Shown: one piece after another, positions 7,599 to 16,719 of the stretch | Layout: each line of letters opens with the position of its first letter | How positions within the stretch are numbered: position 1 is the first letter of the stretch | Position numbers and translations under genes: made by a program | Assembly (NCBI GenBank): GCA_001940995.1 | Contig: MSHC01000034.1 | Location: forward strand, 62,001-126,000 | DNA from: Ruminococcus sp. Phil15 | GTDB taxonomy: Bacteria; Bacillota; Clostridia; Oscillospirales; Ruminococcaceae | DNA length: 64,000 nucleotides | Direction of reading: 5' to 3' | Notes under the pieces: generated by a model | Databases searched by the model: none | Told to the model about the DNA's origin: nothing | Seen by the model: the letters and a program-made list of their open reading frames with translations, nothing else

Positions 7599-10223
7599 TT
7601 GCTTAGGCTTTCAGACGTTGATGTTACGCAGCTGTCGCCAATGATGCAGCAGTATGCGCAGATGAAAAAGAAATATAATAAGCACATCTTGTTTTACCGT
7701 TTAGGGGATTTTTACGAGATGTTCTTTGACGACGCCATCACTGTGTCAAGAGAGCTTGAGCTGACCCTCACGGGCAGAGATTGCGGGCTTTCCGAAAGAG
7801 CTCCGATGTGCGGCGTTCCTTACCATGCCTGCGATGTATACCTTAAAAAGCTTATCGAAAAGGGCTATATGGTAGCAATATGCGAGCAGATTGAAGACCC
7901 TGCTACAGCAAAGGGTCTTGTGAAGCGTGATATAGTAAGAGTCGTGACACCAGGTACTCTTATCGAAAGCAGTCTGCTTGACGAATCAAGCAATAACTAT
8001 ATCTGCTCTCTCTACGCAAAGCCAAAGGAATGTTCGCTATGCTTTGCCGATATCTCAACAGGCGAGGTGCATCTTTTCTCTTTTTCGGGCAAAGAGCTTT
8101 CTTCGGGTGTAATTAATGAGCTTTCAAGATTTTCACCGTCTGAAATTCTCATAAACGACTATTTCCTCACAATGAAAGATGTATCCGCATTTGTAAAGCA
8201 GAAGCTCAATTCAGCGGTATCCTTGCTTGATGAGGGGAACTTCACGGTCGAAAACAACGAGCAGGCGACTGCAACACAGTTTTCTGTTTCATCAATTTCC
8301 GAGCTGGGAGTAAATCCAGACAGCCTCAGTGCAAAAAGCGTCTGCGGACTCTTTGCGTACATAAGCGAAACGCAAAGAGCGTTAGTCGGCAGATTTTCTA
8401 AAATCATAACCCACGACAGCGAGCCTATTATGACAATTGGACTTACTGCGAGAAGAAACCTGGAGATTACCGAAACCCTCCGCAATAAGGAGAAAAAGGG
8501 AAGCCTGCTGTGGGTGCTTGACAGCACAAAAACCTCAATGGGCAAGCGTATGCTTAAAAGCTACCTTGAACAGCCGCTCGTAAACCCTACTAAAATTATG
8601 GCAAGGCTCGACGCCGTTGAACAGCTTGTTATGTCACCGGTAGAGCTTTCCGAAATAGTGTCACAGCTTAGCGGCGTCTATGACTTAGAGCGTCTTATGA
8701 CAAGAGTAATGTATAAGACCGCAACGCCAAGAGATTTGAAGGCGCTCTCTATGACCGCACTCAAACTCCCGGCAATTAAAGCGACGCTTTCAGGCTTTAA
8801 CTCAAAACTTCTTTCCTCGCTCAATTCCAAGATTTCAACGCTTGAAGCTATATCAAACCTTATAGAGAACGCAATCGTCGACGAGCCTCCTGCAAACGTC
8901 AAGGACGGCAATGTCATTAAAGACGGCTTCAACAGCGACCTTGACGACCTCAGAAACATAATTTCAGGCGGCAAGGGAATAATCGAGGGCATCGAACAGC
9001 GTGAAAGAGAAGCAACAGGTATAAAGAGTCTTAAAATCGGATATAACCGTGTGTTCGGTTATTATATCGAGGTTACAAAAACCTATTACGACCTCGTGCC
9101 TGAAACCTACATAAGAAAACAAACACTCGCTAATTGTGAGCGATATATAACTAACGAGCTTAAAATCGCAGAAAATACGATTCTCGGTGCAAGCGATAAG
9201 GTTATTACCTTAGAGGGCGAAATATTCACCGAGGTAAGAGATTTCTGCGCAACACAGCTCTCCCTCGTACAGGATACCGCCTCCGCAGTAGCCGCCGTTG
9301 ACGTGCTTTGCTCCTTTGCAAACGTAGCTATGAACAACGGATACACAAAGCCAGATATTGCAATCGACGGGATTATTGACATCAAAAACGGCAGACACCC
9401 GGTCGTAGAGCTTATGCAGAAGGACGAAATGTTCGTTCCGAACGACTGCTACCTCGACAGAACGGCAAACAGAATGCTCATTATCACAGGTCCTAATATG
9501 TCCGGTAAGTCAACCTTTATGCGGCAGGTCGCACTCATTACGCTTATGGCGCAGATAGGCTCGTTCGTCCCTGCCGACTATGCGAAAATCTCGGTGGTAG
9601 ACAGAATTTTCACCCGTGTCGGAGCAAGCGACGACCTAACCGCAGGTCAGTCAACCTTTATGGTTGAAATGAGCGAGGTTGCTGAAATCGTAAAGAACGC
9701 AACCCCTAACAGCCTGGTTATCTTGGACGAGGTCGGCAGAGGCACCTCTACCTTTGACGGAATAAGCATAGCAAGAGCGGTTTGCGAGTACATCTCAACA
9801 TCAAAATCTCTTAGCTGTAAAACGCTCTTTGCAACGCATTACCATGAGCTTATCGGCCTTGAAAACGAGCTTGTCGGAGTGAAGAATTTCTCCGTTGCCG
9901 TAAAGCAGGTGGGAGATAATATCAAATTTCTGCGTAAAATCGTACCCGGCGGCGTAGACGAGAGCTACGGCATCGAGGTCGCAAAGCTTGCAGGACTCCC
10001 GAACAAGATTATTTCAAGAGCAAAGGAGCTTCTGACAGAGCTTGAAGCCGATAACAAGCGCAAGAACGAGCTTGCTAAGCAGGCAGAGCAGGATAACGAC
10101 CAGATCAGTTTTACAAAGCTAAGCGAAAACGTGGTAATAGAAAAGCTCAGAAAAACAAGCGTCAACGAGCTTTCCGACGAGGAGCTTCGTCAGTTCGTAA
10201 ACGGACTGTACAAGTATATTTAG
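7599..10223 (+). CDS. mutS: DNA mismatch repair ATPase MutS
   Basis: Full-length MutS, 874 residues, which recognises mismatches and recruits MutL. The mismatch-reading Phe-X-Glu element is visible in GDFYEMFFDD (about 37-46). The C-terminal ABC-type ATPase has Walker A GPNMSGKST (about 628) and the signature and Walker B regions GQSTFMVEMSE and LVILDEVGRGTSTFDG. It starts at a TTG preceded by GAGAGGGTG and is 21 bases upstream of mutL. Length and motifs are those of MutS1, not the MutS2 subfamily. Confidence 0.98.
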   Translation: MLRLSDVDVTQLSPMMQQYAQMKKKYNKHILFYRLGDFYEMFFDDAITVSRELELTLTGRDCGLSERAPMCGVPYHACDVYLKKLIEKGYMVAICEQIEDPATAKGLVKRDIVRVVTPGTLIESSLLDESSNNYICSLYAKPKECSLCFADISTGEVHLFSFSGKELSSGVINELSRFSPSEILINDYFLTMKDVSAFVKQKLNSAVSLLDEGNFTVENNEQATATQFSVSSISELGVNPDSLSAKSVCGLFAYISETQRALVGRFSKIITHDSEPIMTIGLTARRNLEITETLRNKEKKGSLLWVLDSTKTSMGKRMLKSYLEQPLVNPTKIMARLDAVEQLVMSPVELSEIVSQLSGVYDLERLMTRVMYKTATPRDLKALSMTALKLPAIKATLSGFNSKLLSSLNSKISTLEAISNLIENAIVDEPPANVKDGNVIKDGFNSDLDDLRNIISGGKGIIEGIEQREREATGIKSLKIGYNRVFGYYIEVTKTYYDLVPETYIRKQTLANCERYITNELKIAENTILGASDKVITLEGEIFTEVRDFCATQLSLVQDTASAVAAVDVLCSFANVAMNNGYTKPDIAIDGIIDIKNGRHPVVELMQKDEMFVPNDCYLDRTANRMLIITGPNMSGKSTFMRQVALITLMAQIGSFVPADYAKISVVDRIFTRVGASDDLTAGQSTFMVEMSEVAEIVKNATPNSLVILDEVGRGTSTFDGISIARAVCEYISTSKSLSCKTLFATHYHELIGLENELVGVKNFSVAVKQVGDNIKFLRKIVPGGVDESYGIEVAKLAGLPNKIISRAKELLTELEADNKRKNELAKQAEQDNDQISFTKLSENVVIEKLRKTSVNELSDEELRQFVNGLYKYI

Positions 10224-10244
10224 TATTTTTAGTGAGAGAAAATT

Positions 10245-12260
10245 ATGGGAAAGATAAATCTTCTGAGCAAGGACGTTTCCGAGCTTATCGCAGCAGGCGA
10301 GGTGATCGACAGACCCTCCGCAATTGTGAAAGAGCTTTTGGAAAACTCCATTGACTCCGGCGCAAGCATCATAACCGTCGAGATTAAAAACGGCGGCAGA
10401 ACATATATTAGAATAACCGACAACGGCTGTGGAATTGCCTATGAGGACGTTCCTACCGCCTTTGTGCGTCATGCCACAAGTAAGATTTCATCTGCCTCAG
10501 ACCTGGACAAAATCCTCACTTTGGGCTTCCGTGGCGAAGCGCTCGCCTCCGTCTGCGCAGTAGCCAAGGTAGACCTTATCACAAAATGCGTAGGCGACGA
10601 CCTCGGCACGCATTATAAAATCTGCGGCGCTCGGGAGGAAGCCTACGAGCAGTCGGGATGTCCCGACGGAACAACGATTATCGTCCGTGATATCTTCTAT
10701 AACGTTCCCGCAAGACTAAAGTTTCTGAAAAAAGACGTCACAGAGGGTAACGCAATCGCCGCAATTGTCAATAAAATCGCACTCTCTCACCCTGAGATTT
10801 CCTTTAAATTTATACGAGAAAATAAAACCGAGCTTCTTACGGCAGGAGACGGAAAGCTTTATTCCGCAATTTATTCGGTTTTCGGCAAAGAATTTGCCGC
10901 ATCTCTTATATCTCTCGAGTATAGCTATAACGGCATTTCGGTCAGTGGATATATAACAAAGCCGTTGGGGGCAAAGGCTAACCACGCATTTCAGAATTTC
11001 TTCATAAATAAGCGTTATGTAAAGTCAATGACCTGTATGCACGCAATAGACGAAGCGTATGCAAACCTACTTATGACGGGAAAAGTTCCTGCCTGTGTTA
11101 TGATGATCGACCTGCCGCCGAATATTGTCGATGTAAATGTCCACCCGACAAAAATCGAAGTCAGGTTTTCAAATGAAAAGCTCATCTATGAAAGCGTGTA
11201 TTTCGCAGTAAAAAATGCCTTGCTCTCCGAGGATAAGGAAACGAATATGAACCTCGATTCCATATCTAAGAAGAATTTTACCGAACAACAGCTGTATCCT
11301 ATGTTTAAAAACGAGCAGGGTGTACAGCTAAAGCTCGATGTCGCAGAAAAAACTCAGGAATCGCCTGAGATACCTCGGCAGACGACGCCAACGCAAGCTG
11401 TTAAGCCTGTCACAGAGGTAATAATAGAGCATAAAACGAGCGACTATTCGCCGAACGTAGAGCTTAACTACCGTGCTGTTACTAACGCTCCCCACAGCGA
11501 TAATCCGCAGCCTGTGCAGGAAGCAGAACCGCGGAAAAGCCCCAAGGAGCTTAATAATGAAATCCTCTTTGACAGCAGCAACGAGAGTGTTTCTTCACAG
11601 TTCAAGTACATAGATAAAAGCTCGTTTGTAAAGAAGCAAGAGCTTTGCGAAATGACAATCACAGAAGAACGGGAAAACGAAAAGCCGCAGCCTGCGCCAA
11701 GAGTAATAGGCGAGCTTTTCAAAACCTATGTAATAGTTGAATCGGGCGAGGATATGTTCCTTATCGACAAGCACGCCGCACACGAGCGCTTTATCTTTGA
11801 GAAGATAAAGGAGGATATAAAAAACCTCGACGTCCAGATGCTTATAGAGCCTGTTATGGTCCAGCTTTCCTTTGAAGAATATGACGCAATCTGCGATAAC
11901 GTTGACAAAGCGGAAGAAATCGGATTCCTTATAGAGCCTGATGTCGCCCCTACCGTGGCAGTAAAGGGAGTGCCGCTTATCATTAGCGAGCTAAGTCCTG
12001 CCGATGTAGTGCCACAGATAGCCGAGAACTTTTTAAGCTCAAAGCAAAATCCACAGCTTGACGTTTTCGATGAGCTGTATCACTCGATCGCCTGCAAGTC
12101 AGCAATCAAGGCAAACGACGTTACAACAGACGCAGAGCTTGCAGTGATCGTAAAAGCTGTTTTCAATAATCCGAGAATACGCTATTGTCCGCATGGCAGA
12201 CCTGTCGTAGTAAAGCTTTCAAAGTCGGATATCGAAAAGCAGTTTAAGCGTATCGTGTAG
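10245..12260 (+). CDS. mutL: DNA mismatch repair endonuclease MutL
   Basis: A 671-residue MutL. The N-terminal GHKL ATPase has ELIAAGEVIDRP, ENSIDSGA, DNGCGI and GFRGEAL. A low-complexity linker spans about 340-480. The C-terminal dimerisation domain carries the endonuclease metal motif in the form DKHAAHERFIFE (DxHAxxExxxxE) and the later CPHGRPV motif. This marks the nicking type of MutL found in bacteria without MutH/Dam-directed repair. Its ATG follows mutS closely, with GAGAG upstream. Confidence 0.97.
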   Translation: MGKINLLSKDVSELIAAGEVIDRPSAIVKELLENSIDSGASIITVEIKNGGRTYIRITDNGCGIAYEDVPTAFVRHATSKISSASDLDKILTLGFRGEALASVCAVAKVDLITKCVGDDLGTHYKICGAREEAYEQSGCPDGTTIIVRDIFYNVPARLKFLKKDVTEGNAIAAIVNKIALSHPEISFKFIRENKTELLTAGDGKLYSAIYSVFGKEFAASLISLEYSYNGISVSGYITKPLGAKANHAFQNFFINKRYVKSMTCMHAIDEAYANLLMTGKVPACVMMIDLPPNIVDVNVHPTKIEVRFSNEKLIYESVYFAVKNALLSEDKETNMNLDSISKKNFTEQQLYPMFKNEQGVQLKLDVAEKTQESPEIPRQTTPTQAVKPVTEVIIEHKTSDYSPNVELNYRAVTNAPHSDNPQPVQEAEPRKSPKELNNEILFDSSNESVSSQFKYIDKSSFVKKQELCEMTITEERENEKPQPAPRVIGELFKTYVIVESGEDMFLIDKHAAHERFIFEKIKEDIKNLDVQMLIEPVMVQLSFEEYDAICDNVDKAEEIGFLIEPDVAPTVAVKGVPLIISELSPADVVPQIAENFLSSKQNPQLDVFDELYHSIACKSAIKANDVTTDAELAVIVKAVFNNPRIRYCPHGRPVVVKLSKSDIEKQFKRIV

Positions 12261-12294
12261 TATATTTTAAGTATAAAGGGGAGGACGTATTATT

Positions 12295-13245
12295 GTGAAA
12301 AAGCAGCCGCTTGTAGTCGTAGTAGGTCCTACCGCCTCAGGGAAAACAGCAGCAGGCGTGATTCTCGCAAAGGAATTTGGCGGCGAGGTGGTTTCTGCTG
12401 ACTCTATGCAGATTTATAAATCAATGAGCATCTCGACCGCAAAGCCTACCAAGGACGAAATGCAGGGAATACCTCACCACCTGATAGACTTTCTCGATTC
12501 TGACACAGCGTTTTCCGTCGCAGATTATGTGAGTCTTGCAAGAGAGAAGATTTCCGATACAGCAGGCAGGGGAAAGCTGCCGATTTTGGTCGGCGGCACA
12601 GGACTATATGTGAATTCTCTAATCGACAACATAAAGTTTGACGACACCTGCGGAAACAGCGAAATCCGTGACAGACTCTATGCAGAGGCACAGGATAAAG
12701 GAAATCATTACCTGTGGGAAAGACTTTTGCACATCGACCCCGAAACCGCCTTTGCTGTCCACGAAAACAACCTTTCAAGGGTCGTAAGAGCGTTAGAGGT
12801 GTTTGAAATAACAGGCGAAAAGCTGTCTGTGCATAAAAAGAACAGCAGGCTCGAAGAATCCCGGTATGATGTGTGTATGATCGGACTGAATTTTCACGAC
12901 AGACAACTCCTGTATGACAGGATAAACCGCCGTGTGGATTTGATGCTCTTAAACGGCTTGGTTGACGAGGCAAAGGATTTTTTTTCAGAGGAAAACAGAT
13001 ATACCGCAAACCAGGCAATCGGTATTAAAGAGCTGAAGCCGTACCTCGACGGCAAGGATACTCTCGAGAATTGCGTAGAGAAAATCAAAATGGAGTCCAG
13101 ACGGTATGCTAAAAGACAGCTTACATGGTTCCGCCGTGACGGGCGAATTAACTGGATTTACCTCGACGAAGATAATTTGTTAAGCAATCCCGAAGAATTA
13201 ACAAAAAATTTAAAAAGCATTGTAGTCAAATCTTCCGTTTTATGA
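12295..13245 (+). CDS. miaA: tRNA dimethylallyltransferase
   Basis: Transfers a dimethylallyl group to A37 of tRNAs reading UNN codons; 316 residues. P-loop GPTASGKT (about 9-16), the DSMQIYK substrate loop and LVGGTGLYV are visible. The C-terminal tRNA-binding part includes KRQLTWFR. The start is a GTG after GGGGAGG. Its product is the substrate of MiaB, encoded at the head of the same gene run. The last codons overlap a promoter for hfq. Confidence 0.97.
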   Translation: MKKQPLVVVVGPTASGKTAAGVILAKEFGGEVVSADSMQIYKSMSISTAKPTKDEMQGIPHHLIDFLDSDTAFSVADYVSLAREKISDTAGRGKLPILVGGTGLYVNSLIDNIKFDDTCGNSEIRDRLYAEAQDKGNHYLWERLLHIDPETAFAVHENNLSRVVRALEVFEITGEKLSVHKKNSRLEESRYDVCMIGLNFHDRQLLYDRINRRVDLMLLNGLVDEAKDFFSEENRYTANQAIGIKELKPYLDGKDTLENCVEKIKMESRRYAKRQLTWFRRDGRINWIYLDEDNLLSNPEELTKNLKSIVVKSSVL

Positions 13246-13251
13246 TATAAT
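13223..13251 (+). promoter_or_regulatory. probable promoter of hfq at the miaA stop codon
   Basis: Extended -10 TGA-TATAAT (13246-13251) starting at the miaA stop codon, with a weak -35 TAGTCA (13223-13228) at 17-bp spacing. Confidence 0.6.
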
Positions 13252-13332
13252 TAGAATGAATATAGGCTCGGATATTGTTGCCTATTGATAAAAACAAAAA
13301 TCAGAAACCCAAAAATAAAGGAGCAAAACAAA

Positions 13333-13569
13333 ATGAACAAGAATTTAAATCTCCAGGACGTGTTTCTTAATCAGGCAAGAAAGGACAAGGTTCCTGTAAC
13401 CTTTATTCTCGTGAACGGATTTCAGTTCAAGGGAATAGTAAAGGGCTTTGACAGTTATATTGTCATCGCAGACTGCGACGGTAAGCAGAATGTTGTGTAT
13501 AAACACGCAATCTCTACTATCGTTCCTATCAAGCCTATTAATATCTTAGATTCGTCATCGGCAGAATAA
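13333..13569 (+). CDS. hfq: RNA chaperone Hfq
   Basis: A 78-residue Sm-like RNA chaperone that forms a hexameric ring. The Sm1 region runs [18 protein letters not shown] and continues into the [16 protein letters not shown] strand. The Sm2 signature appears as [10 protein letters not shown] (about 55-64). The ATG at 13333 is chosen because it has AAAGGAG about 8 bases upstream and gives the family N-terminus; an earlier in-frame ATG at 13285 would add 16 unconserved residues. It sits after miaA, as in many bacteria, with its own likely promoter. Confidence 0.97.
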   Translation: MNKNLNLQDVFLNQARKDKVPVTFILVNGFQFKGIVKGFDSYIVIADCDGKQNVVYKHAISTIVPIKPINILDSSSAE

Positions 13570-13584
13570 CATAAGGGGACAAAT

Positions 13585-14787
13585 ATGAATTCAGCTAATT
13601 CAACAACGCTAAAGGTTCTTGCGTGGCTGCTTTCGATATTTGTATTGCTTATGCTTGGAAGCCAGCTGTATTATGCCTATAACGCTAAGTTTGAGTATAA
13701 TGTAGCTCTTGAATATAAGGTTTCCGAATCCATCTCCTTTAAAGGAATTATTGTCCGTAATGAAACGCTTGTGACATCTAACAGCGACGGAGTTATCGAC
13801 TATAATTTTGAGGACGGAAGTAAAATTTCCTCCGGTGCGATGATTGCGCAGTGCTATTCCTCCAAATCTGAAATACTTTCAAAACAGAAGATTTCGGAGT
13901 ACGAGAAAGAAATTGCAAATCTGAAAGAAGCCCAGAGCTATAACGAAGCCGATTATTCAGACGCAGAAAGCGTAAGAAAGCTGATTGATGAAAAGTACAG
14001 CGAAATCGTAAACCATATACAGCTCGGTGAGTATGAGCTTGCCCGCGCGGACAAGTCCGAACTCGTTATGCTGATGAATAAGTATAATATCGTCACAGGC
14101 GTAGACGAAAACTATGAAGCGCTGATTATGTCGCTTGAGGAAAAAATCGGGCTTGTCAGCGATGTCTATACCGAACCGATTTCTGTCGTAACAGCGGATA
14201 AGGGCGGCTATTTCGTCAGCGGTACGGATGGTTACGAGCAGGAGCTAAATTATGAAACGATCTATAACCTTACAGCGGACGACATAAATTCCATTATCGA
14301 GAATCCCGATAAATCAAGCGGAAACGCAATCGGAAAATGCTTCGACAGTTATAGCTGTAAGATTGTGGGAATTATAAATACCGATAATCCGTATTTTGCG
14401 GATACATATCTGAGCGTAAAGCTGTCGTCGGGTAATACCGTCTATGATGTGTACGTCGAAAGTATCGAAAAGCTTGACGATAAGGGTAACTGCAAGATTA
14501 TTCTGAACTGCAATATGATGGACGCAAAGCTTATTAAAAACCGTGTCCAGCAAATGCAGCTCGTGTTTGACGATTATAACGGTATAAAGGTCGCAAGACA
14601 GGCGATAAGATTTGTCGATAACGTCAAGGGAGTCTATGTCATATACGGCGAGGATCTTATCTTTAAGAAGATAAATGTCGTGTATGAGGGCGATGACTTT
14701 GTGCTTGCTGAGATTACGGAAGACCCGGAGTATCTTAATGTCTATGACCAAATTGTGCTGGAGGGAAATAAACGTTGGCTAACCTAG
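13585..14787 (+). CDS. HlyD-like membrane protein of the division cluster
   Basis: A 400-residue protein with one N-terminal membrane segment (about 10-30) and a large extracytoplasmic part. The part near 45-85 (KGIIVRNETLVTSNSDGVI...FEDGSKISSGAMIAQCYS) looks like a biotinyl-lipoyl-like half of a HlyD/RND adaptor. A helical region (85-175) and a beta-rich C-terminus follow. Genes of this kind lie just upstream of yggS-sepF in many clostridia, but I know of no assigned function, and no transporter partner is nearby. Its end overlaps the yggS start by 13 bases, which suggests translational coupling. The stretch of about 15 bases after hfq has AAGGGG for initiation. Confidence 0.75.
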   Translation: MNSANSTTLKVLAWLLSIFVLLMLGSQLYYAYNAKFEYNVALEYKVSESISFKGIIVRNETLVTSNSDGVIDYNFEDGSKISSGAMIAQCYSSKSEILSKQKISEYEKEIANLKEAQSYNEADYSDAESVRKLIDEKYSEIVNHIQLGEYELARADKSELVMLMNKYNIVTGVDENYEALIMSLEEKIGLVSDVYTEPISVVTADKGGYFVSGTDGYEQELNYETIYNLTADDINSIIENPDKSSGNAIGKCFDSYSCKIVGIINTDNPYFADTYLSVKLSSGNTVYDVYVESIEKLDDKGNCKIILNCNMMDAKLIKNRVQQMQLVFDDYNGIKVARQAIRFVDNVKGVYVIYGEDLIFKKINVVYEGDDFVLAEITEDPEYLNVYDQIVLEGNKRWLT

Positions 14788-15497
14788 CACCGGACCGCAC
14801 CGATTTCTATGAAATGCTGGTTGAAAATTATAAAACTATATGCTATAATATTAATAATGCAAAGGTAAAATACAGAAAGCCGGATGACAATGTGCTTTTG
14901 ATGGGCGTTACAAAAACCGTACCGCCGGATATCATAAACGCTTCGATTGATTTGGGAATAAGCCTCCTCGGTGAGAACAGAGTGCAGGAATACCTCTCAA
15001 AAAAGGATTTCTATAAGCCTGCGCAGGTACATATGATAGGTCACCTCCAGACGAATAAGGTGAAGTATATCATAAACGAGGTAAGTATGATTCAGTCAGT
15101 GGGCAGCGAAAAGCTTGCCGGCGAGATTAACAGACTTGCCTTGAAGAACAATAAAACTATGGACATACTCGTTGAAATCAATATAGGCTCGGAGCTTTCT
15201 AAAAGCGGAGTACTATTGGAAGAACTCGATGAGCTTATCGAAAAGGTTTCTGTGATGCCCGCAGTTAAACTCAGAGGTCTTATGACAATACCGCCTGTCG
15301 GCAGTAAAGAGGACGTCTTTGAGAAAATGCATGGGATGTTCTTAGAGAAGAAGGCTAAGCTTGGCGATAGCTTCGATACGCTTTCAATGGGAATGTCAGG
15401 CGACTATGAGCTTGCCGTAAAACACGGCTCTACGCTCGTAAGATTAGGAACAGCGCTCTACGGAGCAAGGAAATATATAAATACGGAGGAGAAATAA
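14775..15497 (+). CDS. yggS: YggS/YlmE-type PLP homeostasis protein
   Basis: A 240-residue PLP-binding barrel protein (COG0325) that buffers pyridoxal phosphate. The PLP lysine is Lys47 in LLMGVTKTVP, followed by GENRVQEYL and HMIGHLQTNKV, and later LSMGMSGDYELAVKHGSTLVRLG, all family signatures. The start is a TTG with GGAGGG upstream, inside the end of the preceding gene. It occupies the same place as ylmE in the ylm division cluster of Firmicutes. Confidence 0.95.
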   Translation: MANLAPDRTDFYEMLVENYKTICYNINNAKVKYRKPDDNVLLMGVTKTVPPDIINASIDLGISLLGENRVQEYLSKKDFYKPAQVHMIGHLQTNKVKYIINEVSMIQSVGSEKLAGEINRLALKNNKTMDILVEINIGSELSKSGVLLEELDELIEKVSVMPAVKLRGLMTIPPVGSKEDVFEKMHGMFLEKKAKLGDSFDTLSMGMSGDYELAVKHGSTLVRLGTALYGARKYINTEEK

Positions 15498-15498
15498 A

Positions 15499-15918
15499 AT
15501 GAGTGTTTTAAACGGATTAAAGAGTATGTTTGTCGGTGCAGACGAAGAAACAGATATCGAAGAAGCAGATAACTACTCGACAAACGACAATACCGCATCA
15601 TCAAGAGAAAGAAACAGAGAAGTGAAGATCGCCGCAACTACAACTCTCCAGATTGTGCTTGCAAGACCTACCGATTTCTCTGAGGTTAAGTCTATCGGCG
15701 ATGACCTCAATGACCAGAAGACTGTTCTTCTTAACCTTGAAACCGTAAAAGGCGAGGACGCTAAGAGAATTCTTGACTTCCTGTCAGGCGTAGCATATGC
15801 AAACGGCGCCGATATCAAGATGATGGCTCAGAAAACATTTGCTATTATGCCTAAAAATGTAGGATTCCAGGGCGTTGACCTTATGAGCGAGCTGGAGAAT
15901 AACGGTTACAGCTTCTAA
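15499..15918 (+). CDS. sepF: Cell division protein SepF
   Basis: A 139-residue SepF, which links FtsZ filaments to the membrane. A short N-terminal helix (GLKSMFVGADEETD) is followed by an acidic, serine-rich linker, then the conserved core with ILARPTDFSE-like VLARPTDFSEVKSI, LNLETVKGEDAKRILDFLSG and FAIMPKNV. It abuts yggS and ylmH with 1- and 3-base gaps, which indicates tight co-expression. The start has GGAGGAGA upstream. Confidence 0.96.
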   Translation: MSVLNGLKSMFVGADEETDIEEADNYSTNDNTASSRERNREVKIAATTTLQIVLARPTDFSEVKSIGDDLNDQKTVLLNLETVKGEDAKRILDFLSGVAYANGADIKMMAQKTFAIMPKNVGFQGVDLMSELENNGYSF

Positions 15919-15921
15919 GAT

Positions 15922-16707
15922 ATGAAAAGAGATTTCGGCTATCTGCCGAATTTGTCGCAGGATGATATCCTGTTTATCAAGAATATCAAAGAATGGGTGG
16001 ATAATGCCCAAACAAGATATAAAAGAAAATTTACACACTTTCTCACAGAAAAGCAGTGCGATATCGTAACGTCAGTTATGAAAAGCATAGGCTCGGGCGC
16101 TTATACGCTGTATGGCGGTTGGGACGCCGCAAAACGTAGAGTCCTCGCCGTGTATAACGAGTACGACGAAGCTCTGCTGTCTGATTTTCCGATTACAGCA
16201 TTTACAGTAAGGTATCAGAACGCTTATACCCTCTCGCATAGAGATTTCTTAGGCGCACTTATGTCGCTTGGTATCAAGCGTGACTGTATCGGAGATATAG
16301 TGATTGATAACGGCGCCGCCGTCTTGTTTGTACATAGCAGCGTGTCTCCTGTCGTTGAAAACGAAATTACCAAAATCGGCAGGGTGGGCGTTTCTGTCAG
16401 CGAGGGAAGCGATGCGCTTTCTTCAATGAATACAGAGGACAGGTTCAGGGACATTACAGGAACAGTAGCTTCATTAAGGCTTGACTGCGTCCTTTCTCTT
16501 GCACTGGGTTTATCCAGAAGCAGGGTGGCACCGCTTATTCTGGCAAAGAAAGTAATAGTAAATAATTTTGAAAGATTGTCCGGAGATTTTGTTCTCAGCG
16601 AGAATGATACCTTTTCCGTGAAAGGATTCGGTAAATTTATTCTCTCAGAGATTGGCGGACAGTCACGCAAGGACAGAACATTTATCAGAGTATCAAAATA
16701 CTTATAG
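15922..16707 (+). CDS. ylmH: YlmH-type S4 domain RNA-binding protein
   Basis: A 261-residue protein of the YlmH family. The N-terminal part contains YGGWDAAKRRVLAVYN and the middle part GALMSLGIKRDCIGDI, both typical. The C-terminal S4 RNA-binding domain (about 180-250) includes LRLDCVLSLALGLSRS and NNFERLSGDFVLSENDTFSV. YlmH has been linked to ribosome-associated peptidyl-tRNA handling. It sits between sepF and divIVA, as in Bacillus, but ylmG is missing between sepF and ylmH. There is only a 3-base gap from the sepF stop. Confidence 0.93.
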   Translation: MKRDFGYLPNLSQDDILFIKNIKEWVDNAQTRYKRKFTHFLTEKQCDIVTSVMKSIGSGAYTLYGGWDAAKRRVLAVYNEYDEALLSDFPITAFTVRYQNAYTLSHRDFLGALMSLGIKRDCIGDIVIDNGAAVLFVHSSVSPVVENEITKIGRVGVSVSEGSDALSSMNTEDRFRDITGTVASLRLDCVLSLALGLSRSRVAPLILAKKVIVNNFERLSGDFVLSENDTFSVKGFGKFILSEIGGQSRKDRTFIRVSKYL

Positions 16708-16719
16708 GAGGCAACAATT

